Shown: piece by piece, positions 24,901 to 38,000 of the stretch
Numbering within the stretch: the first letter of the stretch is position 1
How the letters are laid out: the number at the start of each line of letters is the position of its first letter
Source: Lepidodermella squamata
Lineage: Eukaryota; Gastrotricha
Direction of reading: 5' to 3'
DNA length: 64,000 bases
Assembly: GCA_047495785.1 (NCBI GenBank)
Contig: JBLDXI010000013.1
Coordinates: 1,426,001-1,490,000 of the forward strand
Program-made: the position numbers and the translations under genes
The notes under the pieces: generated by a model
Database searches by the model: none
What the model was told of the DNA's origin: nothing
The model's input: the letters and a program-made list of their open reading frames with translations, nothing else

Positions 24901-27900
24901 GTTGAACGAAAAATCACTTTCTGATGCGGTCATAAACGCGAGAAGACATGTTGCTGTCAGACTAACGATTATTTCTCGAGAAAACAGACATGTGAAAAGT
25001 AGCGAGAGCTGCAGCGCCAGGTGGCTCGATTTCAGTTTTTATGGCTCGCAAATAACACACAGTTGGAACGATTATGCGATCGCTGAGCAATCAACAGAAG
25101 CAACAAATGCTAATAATGTAAAGGCTGCATGGTCGTATATCACGCAAAATGGCCAGCGAGCAGCGTAATTGTTGAGCGGAAGATCCAGCCAAGGTGTGCG
25201 TGCGAACTCTTGACCCGAGCCACGCGGCGGCGGCTGGCTGGAAAGGCGGCGATGTTTTACGCAACATGAACTAGCTTAACGCGTGCGTGAGTATATGCAA
25301 TTCCGAGCTGAACACGGGAGATAAAATTCTTTACGTAATACAAGAAGCAAAATGCCAGATTCGGCCATCACTCAAAAGCACTCGACCTAATTGCCTATTA
25401 ATAGCAACCTCTACCTATGCATGTGTGCATGTAACATCAGCAGACATTTTGAAAAACCAGAAAAACATTCAGGAAGAGCCGGCCAAAACAAATTATACAC
25501 ACACGCGCGCAGTTAGGTATGTCAATAAACAAACTTTTAGGCGGGAGTAAATAAATAAACCTTGACCTTATTATTTTTTCCCAAAATACTGGTAGGTATG
25601 TAATAAAACCAAAATTGAACGTAGGAGAAGGGTGGGAGAGTCGCAACTCATTATTTTTAAGGTGGCTGCACAAAATAATTGCGCGTATATATACCTTACG
25701 ACTGCGATATTTTTTGTAATGAATGCGTGGGTAAATAGAATTGAAATTAGAAAATAAAAAGCTTACCTGACTGAAAATGCGAGTCGTCGAGTGTGGCATT
25801 TGCCCCGTGCGGCGCGTGTTGAGAATTAACCGTCGAGCCTTTTTGATTGTCCAAGTAGTGCTGACAAATCTCGTCTAAATCTGGATCTTCGTCCGACAAG
25901 TAGTCAGGCTCGGCCGCCGTGCCGTTTTTGTTGTTATTGTTGGCGGCAGGAGGGCCGTTTTGCCCACCGCCGCTGTCGCTAGCCATCAATTGTTGCTTTT
26001 TCAGTTTAGAACAAGCGAGTGTTATAGTGGCAGTTGAATGCGGCTGCTGTAGAGGAGCAGCGCCGGCCACCAGCGAGCGGTTATTGTTATTACTATTAGT
26101 TTCATTTCTGTCAAGATACGTCTCAAATTCCTCCTCGACTTCATCATCGTCGTCACTGGTCGTTAGTTCCTCAGACTCGAAGCTCAGGTTTTCATTATCA
26201 GGCTCATTTTTCCCATTACCAGTTCTGTTTCTAGTGTTATTGCAGTCGAAATAGAGTAGAGTAGGACCGCGAGCTGCTTCGAGTATGCGCTGCTTCTTCT
26301 TCAGATAGCCCTTCTCCGTGATGTCACCTGGTGAGGAGGAAAGTTACAAAAAGCACAATTATCGCATCTGCGTGAATGAATGAATGGATGAGCATATGTG
26401 TATCAGTCTCGAAAATGGCTGAGGGCAAACACAAAGGCAGCGCTAAAATAATGTGCGATAATGAGTATAGCAGCAGCGAGTTGTTTTTCGGCACCGGTTC
26501 AAATTTTTCACACCTGTTTACCGCGCATAAATTGTTTTCCCCTTACAGCGCGTGCGCTTTCCTGCTTCTGCTAGCAGCCCCGCCGTATCTTCCTCCTTTT
26601 CGGCCAAAGTATACACAATCAGTAATAATAACAATAATAATAACAATATTTATATAACTCGATATATTTTTATTGCGCTGCTAACTGCAAGCATATGCGC
26701 TCAACACTCCTCGGTCTTTGGGCAGTAGTGATATTTTTATGATTATCCACCCACACGTAACTCCACTCGTGTTTTCATCAACACACCGAGCACGGAGAGT
26801 CGCTTTTATGTCACTACCGCCGCCATGCGGTGGACAGGGGCAGTGCCGCATACATATATAATGTGACGTGCCACGACTGGCGTTGACTATGGGAACAAAC
26901 ATTTCCGCCGCGGCAATTACCTTTGCATTAGCAGTATATCACAAAAGTACACAACGATATCGCCAACGGCGACAAAGAAAGTTAGCTATATTGTTGTTTT
27001 GTTGTTTCGCTCCGTTTTCATCAGCGTTTCTCGTCATCTCGTCTCAATGGAGCCGTTAGACCGAAAATAACACATTACTTGCGATTACGTTCGCCGTTTT
27101 CGGTATTTATAGCAACACTTTGTAGCCCCGAGCCGCGTATCATCTCTTGACCGTTTCTGAGATTACACTCGAGTCAGCGCCACCAAACAAGACTCTATGA
27201 TTATGATTATGATGATAAGACGCCGATGAAACGCGACCGAAAAATTTCTTGCGCACCCAATTTTTTCTTGCATTCATGGTTGATTTCCACAGACACACTC
27301 GACGCGGCGTACAGGCAGATACACCTCGATTCACGTTCGGCGCCGTGAAAAGCGCGCGAGTACCTTTTTGCAGGAAAAACAGACGCCAGCGCTAATATCG
27401 TGTACAAATAATAATAAATAGCTCTTATGTTTTACCAAAAACAAGGCGCGGCTTTCTATAGCTGCGGCCCATATTGGGTCTTCACGGCGAATAATAACAA
27501 TAATCAGACTCTTGGTTATACACGCGGGTCTTCATCGTTTTTACGATGATGCAGCTGTAAACACGCGGTGAAACAAAGCGGCTCGGCGAATTATTGTTAT
27601 ATTATCATTATGAGAGTTAACTATACCAGAACTTTTTCAAGGGCATGACCCTAAATAAAATATTTTGAGTGTAAATACGCGAGCCGGCGAATATTGTCAT
27701 GCCATTATTATGTAGCCATTACGGGGAATTACATCCGTCAACAGCTCCATGTAAGTATACCTGAATGAGCGTGTAATTTCGGAGCACAATAAGCCGGAAG
27801 AGGCGTAAAGAGAGCAGCAGCAGCATCGCACGCTACATTTGCTATTCAAAGCACGTAGCAAAATATGAATTTGCATTATCACAACATGTAGCTCAAAAGA

Positions 27901-28693
27901 TCGCCCTAGCAAGAGTCAGTAAGAGACAATACAGAAAACAATAATAAAGAATAAATATTAGATAAACACTGAAATGCAAGCAGTCTGTTTGCCAGTTGCC
28001 ACGCTTATATAACCATGTTTCTTTCTTGCAATCAATCGAAAAATTATTTACAAGTAGAAAACAGCAACTAAGCAACTAACATAACAACATCCCTTGCTGG
28101 GCGAATAAATGCAAATAAAGTCCGGAAACGAGAAAAATGCGACATAATATCGATCGATCGGGATCGTATGCTCACAGCCAACATCAAATAAACAAATAAT
28201 AAACGACGGCAGCGCGATGATTTACTACTTTTCGAATATTATTGCCTATCTTGCAAATTTTTGTGATTTAAGCACTCCAACTATCGATTTTTCCTCTTGT
28301 TTTGTTGTTCGTCTGTCCAGGACGAGTGTCCGCTCAAGAGAACACTTCCAAGAAAACAATAAATAACAAAATAGTTTAGCGCCCAAAGCTATTCCTGTTT
28401 CAAATTTTTCCTGTCGCTTGCCTGGGGGAATTTGAGATATTTATTGTGTTGAACGCATATATGCATGGTTGAGTCTATTATGTATGCTACTCCGCTAATT
28501 GAATTTCGATAACAAGAAACTGAGTATTGCAAAACAAACCTTCTAAATATTCAGCATCGAGCTCTCGAAGACGAGCAATGACGTCCTGAGGCAATGAATT
28601 GCCATCGTTACCGGTAATGTTCTGCTTATTTTTGCCGCCATTGCAAGTTTTTGAATGGAGCGGAGCCGAAAAGTAATCCGCCGACGTTGCCAT
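18924..28693 (-). CDS. DIP2: DIP2 (disco-interacting protein 2)
   Basis: Five minus-strand exons: 28540-28693, 25767-26327, 22300-24618, 20112-22243, 18924-19643; about 1961 residues, longer than the roughly 1570 of vertebrate DIP2. ATG 28693 starts MATSADYFSAPLHS. A DMAP1-binding domain spans the first junction (LPQDVIARLRELDAEYLEG, then DITEKGYLKKKQRIL). A long Ser/Asn-rich linker with poly-Asn follows. Then come two adenylate-forming (AMP-binding) domains, about 590-1260 and 1345-1961. Typical DIP2 strings include TNHSYGADVQGSYVDLC, ERGSPYAVCL, NSRGEKQRALLRDAFLADQL and the terminal DPIYVSYNL. Family roles: axon guidance and branching in animals, and diacylglycerol homeostasis for fungal and animal homologues. 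The extra length lies in the linker. AG acceptor-like sequence sits about 85 bases upstream of the ATG. Confidence 0.93.
24619..25766 (-). other. DIP2 intron 2
   Basis: About 1.15 kb between exons 2 and 3. It is AT-rich, with AATAA and CA runs near 25500. No nested gene is supported. Confidence 0.6.
26328..28539 (-). other. DIP2 intron 1
   Basis: About 2.2 kb separating the two halves of the DMAP1-binding domain. It has (AAT)n-type microsatellite near 26622-26650 and scattered AT-rich sequence. It may hold regulatory elements; no nested coding gene is evident. Confidence 0.6.
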
Positions 28694-30149
28694 AATTAGC
28701 AGACCATTGGAAACATGACAACCTAACTTCCGATTGTCCAAAAGCCGATGCGCTTAAATAATTTCCTGTGGTATTCCTAAAGATATAAGTTGAAGCAAAA
28801 ATTAGCATTGAGGTAGAAGTTGAAAATTCTAATGAGATGACAAAGCAGCAGGATTTGACGGACTGATGGATGGAGGTTAGACCCTGCCATAATTTCTGGT
28901 ACGAAGTAAAACCAGCCTAACCCGAAAGTATGCTCTTAGAGTATTTTACTGTTGAAGCATCTACTCAGGGAGTAGATTACTCCTAGGAGATATTTACATA
29001 ATTTTAATCGAATAGTAGGCTTGAAGCTTACTCTTGATAATTTAGCGCTGATTATGTTAACTAATCGGTTATCTAAAAATGATACCCTAAATGGGACTTG
29101 AAAGGACCCACGGAGAAGACGCTAGAACTTTTTTCCATGTGACGCTCCAATTTTTCCTATGTTTTCAAACCGTAGATACGTTAGGCGTTAGGCTAGATAC
29201 GTTAACATTGAATTCGCCGCTGTTAACTTCTACAGGAAGCACGGCGATGATCTTAAAATAAAAAATAGCACATCAAGAGCTTAGGAGTAAAATGGTCTGA
29301 CTGATGTTTTTCTTACATTAGAATCTTAGAGTAAGATCTCGGATCAATTTACTCTAGAAGACGACTAATGAATAAGTTAAAATCGATTAAAACACGTGAC
29401 ATTACTCCCTAGATATAAAGCAACAAATTAACACCCCCTACATACGGCGGAAAAGCAATATAACGAATAGAAAAAGCTGTTGAATCATCCTGGATAGATA
29501 ACGGAGGATGGTGACCGTTAAACAAAAGTGGTCGATCATCTGAAATCTGACCTCGAAGACTGATTATCGCAAGAAGAAAAGATCATACAATTGAAAGAAT
29601 AATCCTAAAAGAAGTAATATCTCAATTGAATGCGAGAGCCAGGAATAACTAAGGAATAAAAAAAAAACGATTGATGAGCATTGGACAAATACTTAATGAG
29701 ATGCAATATCTAGGGGAAAAATCGAGTTGTAAGTTGTAATGCATCGTGATGATCCACTTGATATTCAATTACAACAAAATACAGGTACGCAGCATTCAAG
29801 ATGTTTGCGAAACAAACACGAAAGATAAAACAAACGTAAACCAATAACAGACGGCTTAATGATGGGCTTTAATGCTTTTACTGGCGTTTGGAAGAATATA
29901 CGAAAAGTCGGAACAATTCAATTATAGCGCCGAGAAATAACCCATTTCTTTTGCACGCATATTCAAAGCAATTATAATAATATAAGATAAATATATTAGT
30001 TAATTAGAATACATTTTTTCATTGGTTGCTAATGAACCATAGCGACGATGTTATTCTTCGGCAGGTAGAAGCTTCTGCCTCTGACACCCTTCACATTTCA
30101 CCACCCGTTACAGACTGTCTAAACTTTGAGCGAGATTTCAACAAAAGCC
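28694..30149. other. Divergent intergenic region between DIP2 and ODAD2
   Basis: 1.45 kb with DIP2 leaving to the left and ODAD2 to the right, so it should carry both promoters. Acceptor-like AG sites lie shortly upstream of both start codons (minus strand about 28780; plus strand near 30110 in CCCGTTACAG). No TATA box stands out and no coding region is seen. Confidence 0.5.
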
Positions 30150-33100
30150 ATGGGATTAACTCTGCAAAAAGCTGCGCAGTGGACTTCTGCCCAGGGAGGA
30201 ACGAGCGGCAAGCTGGAGTTCACCCCGATAAATGAAAAGTTGTTGACTGAAATCACGAAGTATTTCGAAACTTACGCTTCTGGCCACCCGGAGGAAGGCC
30301 AGATACCCTTTCAGAAGCCATTGATTTGGAACACTAATCTCAATCCAGAAGATTTTTCTGGTCTTGAGCTTCGTGGCGACGATGCCTTTTCGTCGCAGAT
30401 GGCCGATGAGAATGTGCCAGCTGTTCACGTGAAAAGAGTTGAACATGGGCAATGTGAAGTGTCCATAATGTCGCTCCAGGGCGTGGAACTCATACTCCGT
30501 GCACTCGGTGCTGGCGAAAAAAGGCTGAATGAAGTCAGGAAATGCGTCGAAGGCATGCTCAAATATCTATAATATGTGAGCTTCATGTTACAATTGATTT
30601 GTGTATTTTGCTTTTAGCCAATTCTGACCCTGTTGCAAAGATTCTCGGCCCACGATTCGCATCTGTTGGTGGTGAAGACAACTCTGCATACCGTTTTATG
30701 GAAGAAATTATCACTCAACAACCAGCTAAGCCTTCCGAGAAAGCAAAGCTCAAATTACTTCTCCAACTGCAGAGTTTGGATTCAACTCTTATGAACATGG
30801 TTCTCTCTGAAGTCGCCAAGTTCGCCAATATTTCTTCCATATGACAACAACATTTACAAAATCTTTCTTATTTTCAGCACCGTGAGACTGAACGGAGGAG
30901 CTGTTGATTGCCAAGTGTCCATATTGCAACAATACTGTGGTCAAGATCCCGACAAAACCGTGCTAGCAGAATTGCGTTATATGGAAGGGTTTGAATACGT
31001 TTACGGAAATGGCTGCCGATCACCACCGTGGCGTCAATTACATGGGGATATTTGCTACTTGGTCGCGAAGCCTCATGACGGAGAATACCTCTTTATTACG
31101 GCTTCAACTGATGGATTCTTCATCAACGGAGTAAATTACATTTCTTGCCATGCTACTATAATAGAGAAAGTTTTAATTGCAGGGCCCACAAGAAACTGAG
31201 GCGCTATCATTTGAGCGTACGTCTGAACCTGTTGACAAATTGGTATCTTTACTGAGGAAGAAGAGTCCCAAGTTTGGCGAGTCGATGGATAAACTGGTAA
31301 GTCAACAAATAATCTCTTGAAGTTAAATTCGAATTGAGTTATCGCATACAATTTCAGCCCTGGAAGTCGTATGCATCATTCTTAAAGAGTGGACCCGGAA
31401 ATCGTTAATATATCATAAACTTAAAGACTTGTCATTTGCTGGCTTTTGGCACTTTCTTTACTACCAATCATATCAAATCAATTACGTGGAATGCGATTAA
31501 GCTGTTATTTTACATGAACGGCGCATGTAACGCTATTTTTTATTAAAATTATTCATGTGATTCCGGCAGCTATTAATCTGATATTTTTGTTCAATTCTTG
31601 ATAGTAATAACTTTGTACAGAATCAGTGCCAAGAGTAAGCAAATGTCTCTTTAAGGGGGACCGTAGTCCAAATTTCGGGATATTGCATAAGGGACGGGAA
31701 AGCCTACTCTTGGCTCTAGTTCTTGCGGTAGCAGAACGTTTTTGACTTGATAATTTCAGCTGTTTTTAAATCAAATCCCGTTGTTACAGATTTTCGTATC
31801 TGATATAATTAAGAGAATAAACATGCAACATGAATTACATATTCGAGTTTTCTTTCATACACTCTAACGACTTTTTACCAATGCAGCAAAGCTTGCGTGA
31901 TCAACTGGATGAAGACGCCAGAGCCGAGGCGGAAGCAGCTGAAGCCGAAGAAGCCAAGCGCCTGGTGACAAATAAACGAGGCCAACCGGGTACCGAAAGC
32001 CGAGCACTTGCTGTTCCGAATCCTCGTCGTCTTGAACCTACATTACAATGGCGATCGCTCGGAACTATTGATACAATTGCGAAGGATTCGACGCGAAAGG
32101 AATCTCTTACTGGAGAAGAACGAAAAATTTCGGCTCAAGGAACAAGAATGTAGGCGCATCGAAATTGTATTCATTATTGTTCACTGAACATTCGATGTCA
32201 AAATTTAGGCTTAAAGGAAAGGCGCAAGCAGCGGATGAAGAATTTGTTGAAAGTTCCACAGAGTCTGAATCGGAAGAAGAGGTACCTGATCGCCATCCCG
32301 ATCCTAATGCGGAGCTGCCTGCTGAATATTGGCAAATTCAACGTTTGGTCAAATATCTCAAAGGCGGCAATCAAACAGCTACAATCATTGCTCTCTGCTC
32401 CCTTCGCGACTCGAATCTGTCACAAGAGACCAGCCAGCTTGCGATTAGAGATGTTGGAGGACTGGAGCTGTTCATCAATTTGCTTGATACTGAAGACGTG
32501 AAGTGCAAGATTGGTTCGCTGAAAATTCTGAAGGAAATTTCGAAGAATCCTATCATTCGCCGATCGGTGGTCGATTTGGGTGGCCTTGAAACAATGGTAA
32601 AAATCTTGAACAGCCAGAACAAGGAATTGAAATCACTAGCAGCTGAAACAATCGCAAATGTGGCTAGATTCCGTCGTGCCAGACGCACGGTTCGTCAGCA
32701 CGGCGGCATTAGGAAACTTGTCGCGCTTCTCGACTGCGTCGCAGTGGGCTCGAACAGCATGAATGAGGCCCAAAAGCGGGACGTTGAAGTTGCTCGGGCT
32801 GGCGCTCTAGCCCTTTGGTCTTGCTCGAAAAGCACCAAAAACAAACAAGCTATGCGTAGAGCTGGCGTAATTCCACTGCTGGCTAAACTACTCAAATCGC
32901 CGCATGAGAATATGCTCATCCCTGTTATCGGCACTCTTCAAGAATGCGCGTCTGAATCAAGCTATCGCCTCGCCATCAGAACCGAAGGCATGATTGAGGA
33001 CCTGGTTAAAAACCTGAATTCGGAAAATCAAGAACTCCAAATGCACTGTGCTGCGGCTATTTTCAAGTGCGCAGAAGACAAAGAAACCCGCGAGCTAGTT

Positions 33101-34791
33101 CGCAAGTTCGGCGGTCTCGAACCTCTCGTAAAGCTGCTTTATCGATCGGAGAACAAAGAACTTCTCGCCGCCGTAACTGGCGCTATTTGGAAATGCGCAA
33201 TCAGTCAAGAAAATGTTCAGAAATTCGAACAAATGGACGCCATTCCCAATTTGGTCGCCCTTTTGAATGATCAACCGGAGGAGGTAAGAGAATGACATAA
33301 TTGTTCAGGAATAATGAAATAATCAAACATTGCCGTAATCAAGGGTGTTAGAGTTCGGGTAAATAACATGATATTCAGCGCTTTTGCTTCTACCCTTTCT
33401 CCACGATCAAAAGATACTTTAATTCTCACGCATCGTTTACGTTTCAAATCAGCGCGTTTAGTTTTGAATGGATCAAATCTAGTCTATTTATTTTTTAGCG
33501 AAATGTCGTGGCTTGGTTTAATATCTTGTTAAAATTCGTCAGGTGTTGGTCAATGTTGTCGGTGCGCTTGGAGAGATGGCGAAATCGCCTGCGAACAGAG
33601 CGGCGATTCGTAAAGCCAATGGCATCTCATCCCTAGTTAACTTGCTGACCGGAACTAATCAGGCCTTGCTTATCAATGTCACCAAGGCTGTTGGCGAGTG
33701 CGCCAAAGATCCTGACAACCTTGTGTAAGTTGGAAAAGTTTGAATAAATTGAACTTGATAGAAACTCTGCTCTAGGCTTATCAATGACCGAATGGACGGT
33801 GTGCGATTGCTGTGGTCTCTTTTGAAAAATTCGAACCCGAAAGTTCAGGCTAGTGCAGCTTGGGCAATCTGTCCTTGCATCGACTCAGAGCGAGTTAAGG
33901 TAAACTGAACACTGACGATCCTGAATATTTACGATCACGGAATGCTCTCAAATGTCTTCAGTGTTTTTCCCCATTTGCTTTCATTTATCATCTTCAATTT
34001 TTGCTCATCGTAATCTAACTTTCCCCTAGGCTGCTAGAGGTTCAACGGTAAGTTCTACTTTGTAGAATGCCACTGAATAGTTGATCAATATGTTATAGTG
34101 TCAAACTGATTGACTTTGGTTTGATTGACTGATGATTAGATATCGTATTTTATCGTGAAAATGATTACTCTTTACTTTAATTTAACCCATTATTTTCGTG
34201 ATTTTTATCTAAGGATGCCGGCGAAATGGTTCGTTCGTTTGTTGGCGGCCTGGAGTTGATTGTTGGCCTGTTGAAATCTGACCAAGAAGAGGTCTTAGCC
34301 GCCGTTTGCGCTGCCATTGCCAACATTGCGCAAGACGAGGAAAACCTTGCCGTCATCACTGATCACAACGTTGTTCCTCTGTTGGCTCGTTTGACAGGTA
34401 CGACGAACGACCTGCTCCGCCAGCATCTAGCCGAGGCAATCGCCATGTGTTGCAAGTGGCGCAACAATCGCGAGGCATTCGGCAAGGAAGGCGCCGTGGC
34501 TCCACTTGTTCGTTACCTCAAATCACCGGATCCGCATGTTCATCGATCGACGGCTCGTGCGCTTCACCAACTCAGCAAAGACGCTGATAACTGCGTGACA
34601 ATGCATGAAGCTGGCGTTGTACCGGTAAAACAATTTTTTGGTGCTTTGGAGTTTAAATTACGCCTTAATTTTCTCAGCCGCTCATCCGTAACATCGGCTC
34701 GATTGATACTGATCTGCAAGTGGCAGCGGCTGGTTGCATTGCCAACATTCGAAAGCTGGCATTGGCGAACGAGAAAGCCCGACAGCGTTGA
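30150..34791 (+). CDS. ODAD2: ODAD2/ARMC4, armadillo-repeat outer dynein arm docking protein
   Basis: Exons: 30150-30552, 30618-30819, 30878-31130, 31183-31296, 31887-32149, 32209-33283, 33543-33724, 33776-33899, 34030-34047, 34214-34624, 34678-34791; about 1052 residues against about 1044 in human. The protein starts [17 protein letters not shown] and carries [53 protein letters not shown] and many armadillo repeats ending [13 protein letters not shown], all diagnostic of ARMC4. Role: docking of outer dynein arms on axonemal doublet microtubules; loss abolishes ciliary beating. Intron 1 fits only as a GC-AG intron (finding). The exon 2 end (30819) and the 18-nt exon 9 are less certain. SPAG1, another dynein arm gene, follows at 247 bp. 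Confidence 0.93.
31297..31886 (+). other. ODAD2 intron 4 with possible alternative last exon
   Basis: 590 bp. After TTTCAG at 31358 a phase-0 compatible frame reads [16 protein letters not shown] and stops near 31408. If used, it would end the protein after the N-terminal domain, before the armadillo repeats. There is no strong poly(A) hexamer directly after it. The rest is AT-rich without signal. Confidence 0.3.
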
Positions 34792-35017
34792 TCGACATCT
34801 AATAGATCAACTTGACAAAACTTGACGATTCAAAATCTGCGATATTAATATTATATAACTAGCTTTTTCTCCTTCTATCGATAACGAGATGTGATTTGTT
34901 TAGCTTCTTTCGATATATCGATCTCTCAATATGAAACTACTGTTAAGGAACAAACTATAAGCTTGCATTTTTAGTGATTTCAAAATTGTAAATATTGTTC
35001 ACAAATTTTCCTCTCAA

Positions 35018-35023
35018 TTTTAG
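35018..35023 (+). promoter_or_regulatory. Splice-acceptor-like site just upstream of SPAG1 ATG
   Basis: CCTCTCAATTTTAG ends at 35023, 16 bases before ATG 35039, in the 247-bp gap after the ODAD2 stop. It has the pyrimidine tract and AG of an acceptor. It could end a 5' UTR intron, or be a trans-splice site if this species uses spliced leaders and the pair is co-transcribed. Sequence alone cannot choose. Confidence 0.45.
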
Positions 35024-35038
35024 ATCAATTAAACAGCA

Positions 35039-38000
35039 ATGATAAGCGGCGACGTTTCTGAGCGTTTCAAAATTCCGATAGAACATTTCGATTTCGGCTA
35101 CATCGAAAAGTGCACCGATGTTAGAGAACTCGCCAAAATTCTGAAGACATTACGATCGGGTGACGAAGGCCATTATCCCGATTTGGAGCGAACATGCGAA
35201 AGGCGAATCGAGCAGCTTGACCCGCAAAATCGAATTCTGCGCAAAGAAAATCCAGTCAGCACGAAATACGACCTGCCGCCTGAGGAATGGCAGCAAATAG
35301 CTGGAGATTTGACGCAGTGGTTAGAGGAAGTGTCTGAGGCAAATAGAACTGTTGCCGAGGTCGATAATGACGAAGATTTGCCGAAAAGCTACAAGAAATC
35401 GAAGAAAGCAAGTAAAATTATCGAGGATGCCGCGAATAACGGACACGACGCTGACGACGAGGATGGCAGTGAACATTTACCACCTGTCCGGGGTACTAGT
35501 GTTGTTATCATTCCGAAACCAGCTGCTAAGCCTGAGTTGGCTGAGGTGAAAAAAGGGAACGATGAAAACAAAAAACCATCTCCTAAGCCGAAATCAAAGA
35601 AGAAGAAACCTCTGCCTCGAAGTTATCGCGAATGGGACAAAGTCGATGTTGAAGCTGAACTGAAAAAAATTGACGAAGAGGAGGGGGAGAAACAGAAGAA
35701 AGAAGAATCGGCGTCAAAGACTGCTGAATCTAAAGCTGAAAATGCCACATCAGAAGCTATTGCGTCCAGCGTAAAATTGGCTGAAATAAACAAAAATGGT
35801 TAGTTTTTAAACTCTTTGGATTTCCCCTCATTTATGAACTGTTATTTTTTAGCTTTGTCCGAGTCGGAAATCGCAATACGCGCCGAGCGTGATAAGGAGA
35901 AAGGAAACGAGGCTTTTAGAGCGGGTGATTTCGATGAAGCTCTGGCCTACTACAACCGCAGTTTATCTTTGCAAGTCACCATGGCTGTTCTCAACAATCG
36001 AGCTTTTACCTGTAAGACTTTTATTTTGCTATGTCGTAGGCGAACGCGCACAACAGGGGAACGCGCAATTATATTTCCACCACCACGTTGTTCGCCTAGG
36101 CAAACGCGTTCCGCTGAGAAATTGAAAAAAATCGTGTGTTTACCTGAATTTATCCCAGTTGAGCAGCGAGTCTTTAAGCAACAGCATATGTGCGCCGGGG
36201 CTGCGTGCAAGGTTACGTACGCGCGCGAGACTAAGTCAGCGTATATGAATGCCTATAATGGATCTAAGCCTTCAATATACTGATAGGTGTCCGTTAGATA
36301 ATAGTTGTGCGCGTTATACTATTATCACTTACTATTACCAGTTTAACTTATCGATTTATTTAATCAAATTTAGATTTGAAACTGGAAAAATGGGACCACG
36401 CCATCAAGGATTGCAATACTGTGCTTGCGGAAGACCCGAAAAATTTGAAAGCCTTATTCCGGCGTGCGACGGCCTACAAGTCCAGAAAGCAATTTGCAGC
36501 TGCGAAAAAGGACTTGGAAAAGGTGCGTACCCTTGAGAATATTTTACTGTGCGGTTGTAGCGGATATGGGAATTAATTATTTATGCTGCTTGCGTGTTCA
36601 TACAATATGTACGTTTTCAGGTTATTTCTATCGATGCTTCGCATCAAAAGGCGGTGGAGATGTTGGAGTCGGTGAAAAAATCGATGGAGAGTACGAAGAA
36701 AGACGGCAATCGGCTAGTTATAGAGGAAGTTTCCGAGGCCAGTGAGGACGAAGAAGCGAATGCGACTCACTTTGGGAAAACCACGCTGTCGCATCACGAG
36801 AATGCACCGACAACCAACCACGCCGCCATGCCGCACGAAAAACCGGCGAAACCGGACGTCTCTCAGACAAGCAACAGCAATCACGCAAAGTCTGATAAAG
36901 GAGCGGTAAAGGACAATAAAACCGGGGCGAAATCCATCTGGGGAGACGGTGAGGTGGAACAGGAAATCACTGCTGAAAAACGCGATCCACCGAAACCGCG
37001 GACTAATCCAAACCCTGAACCTGAGGCGAAGGTAGAAACAATCAAAATTAAGGTTAAAGACGAGTCGAAGGCGGCGGCAGTAAAACATCAACCTGAAATT
37101 GTTGTGATAAATGAAGTTCCTATTGGAGATCTGTTGGACGAACTGACAAAGCTGAAAGATTCGGCTGGAAAGCTGTTTACAGCTTCAAATTTCAGCGAGG
37201 CTTTGTCGTGTTACGAAAAAGCTATCCACTCGGCGAGAAGTAAATCGAAAATTTTCTCGCAAAATAACTCGGCTAGCTCTACTGGAAATACGGCTCAGAT
37301 CAATAATTTGAAGTATACCTACGGCTTGCTTTTGACAAATGCAGCTGCGTGTCAGTTGAAGCTGAACAGGTTCGAAGATTGCGTCGCCAACTGCGACGAA
37401 TCGCTAAAATTCGTGCCGAGATTCGTGAAAACTCACCTGCGTCGGGCGACGGCTTACGAAGCCGTGGAACAATTCGACGACGCTTTGAATGATTACGAGC
37501 AAGTGTTGTCATTGGAACCGAATTCGAAACCGGCCGCTGAGGGAAAATCAAGATGTGAGGGTAAATTAGCCGAACTCATGGCGAGTGAAGCCACTGCTTC
37601 GGGAACTCGCATCGCTATCGAAGAGGAAAGCGACAGCGATGAAAGTGTTGATGCAGTTGCGACTACTGTTGATGAAAAGCCTGAATCCTCACCCCGCGCC
37701 GATAATAAATCGGCGGATAAAAAGCTGTTGCAACCCGCTGTTAAAAATCTTCCACCGCCTCCTATTGAAGTGCCGAAAATGGCTCCGAATTCGGGTGCAT
37801 TCGAATTTGCTCAAGCTTGGGCGTTGCTAGTCAAAGCTGGTCAACAAAACTTGCAAGAATTGGCTAAAGCAGTTGCTACAACTGAAGAAACGGACGAAAT
37901 TGAGTTCGAGCCGGAACCAAAGTTTTACCAGCCATTCTGGGATTTTCTACAACTTCTACCCATCAATCTTGTTCCAAAAGGTTTTTTATTGTTGTTGAGG

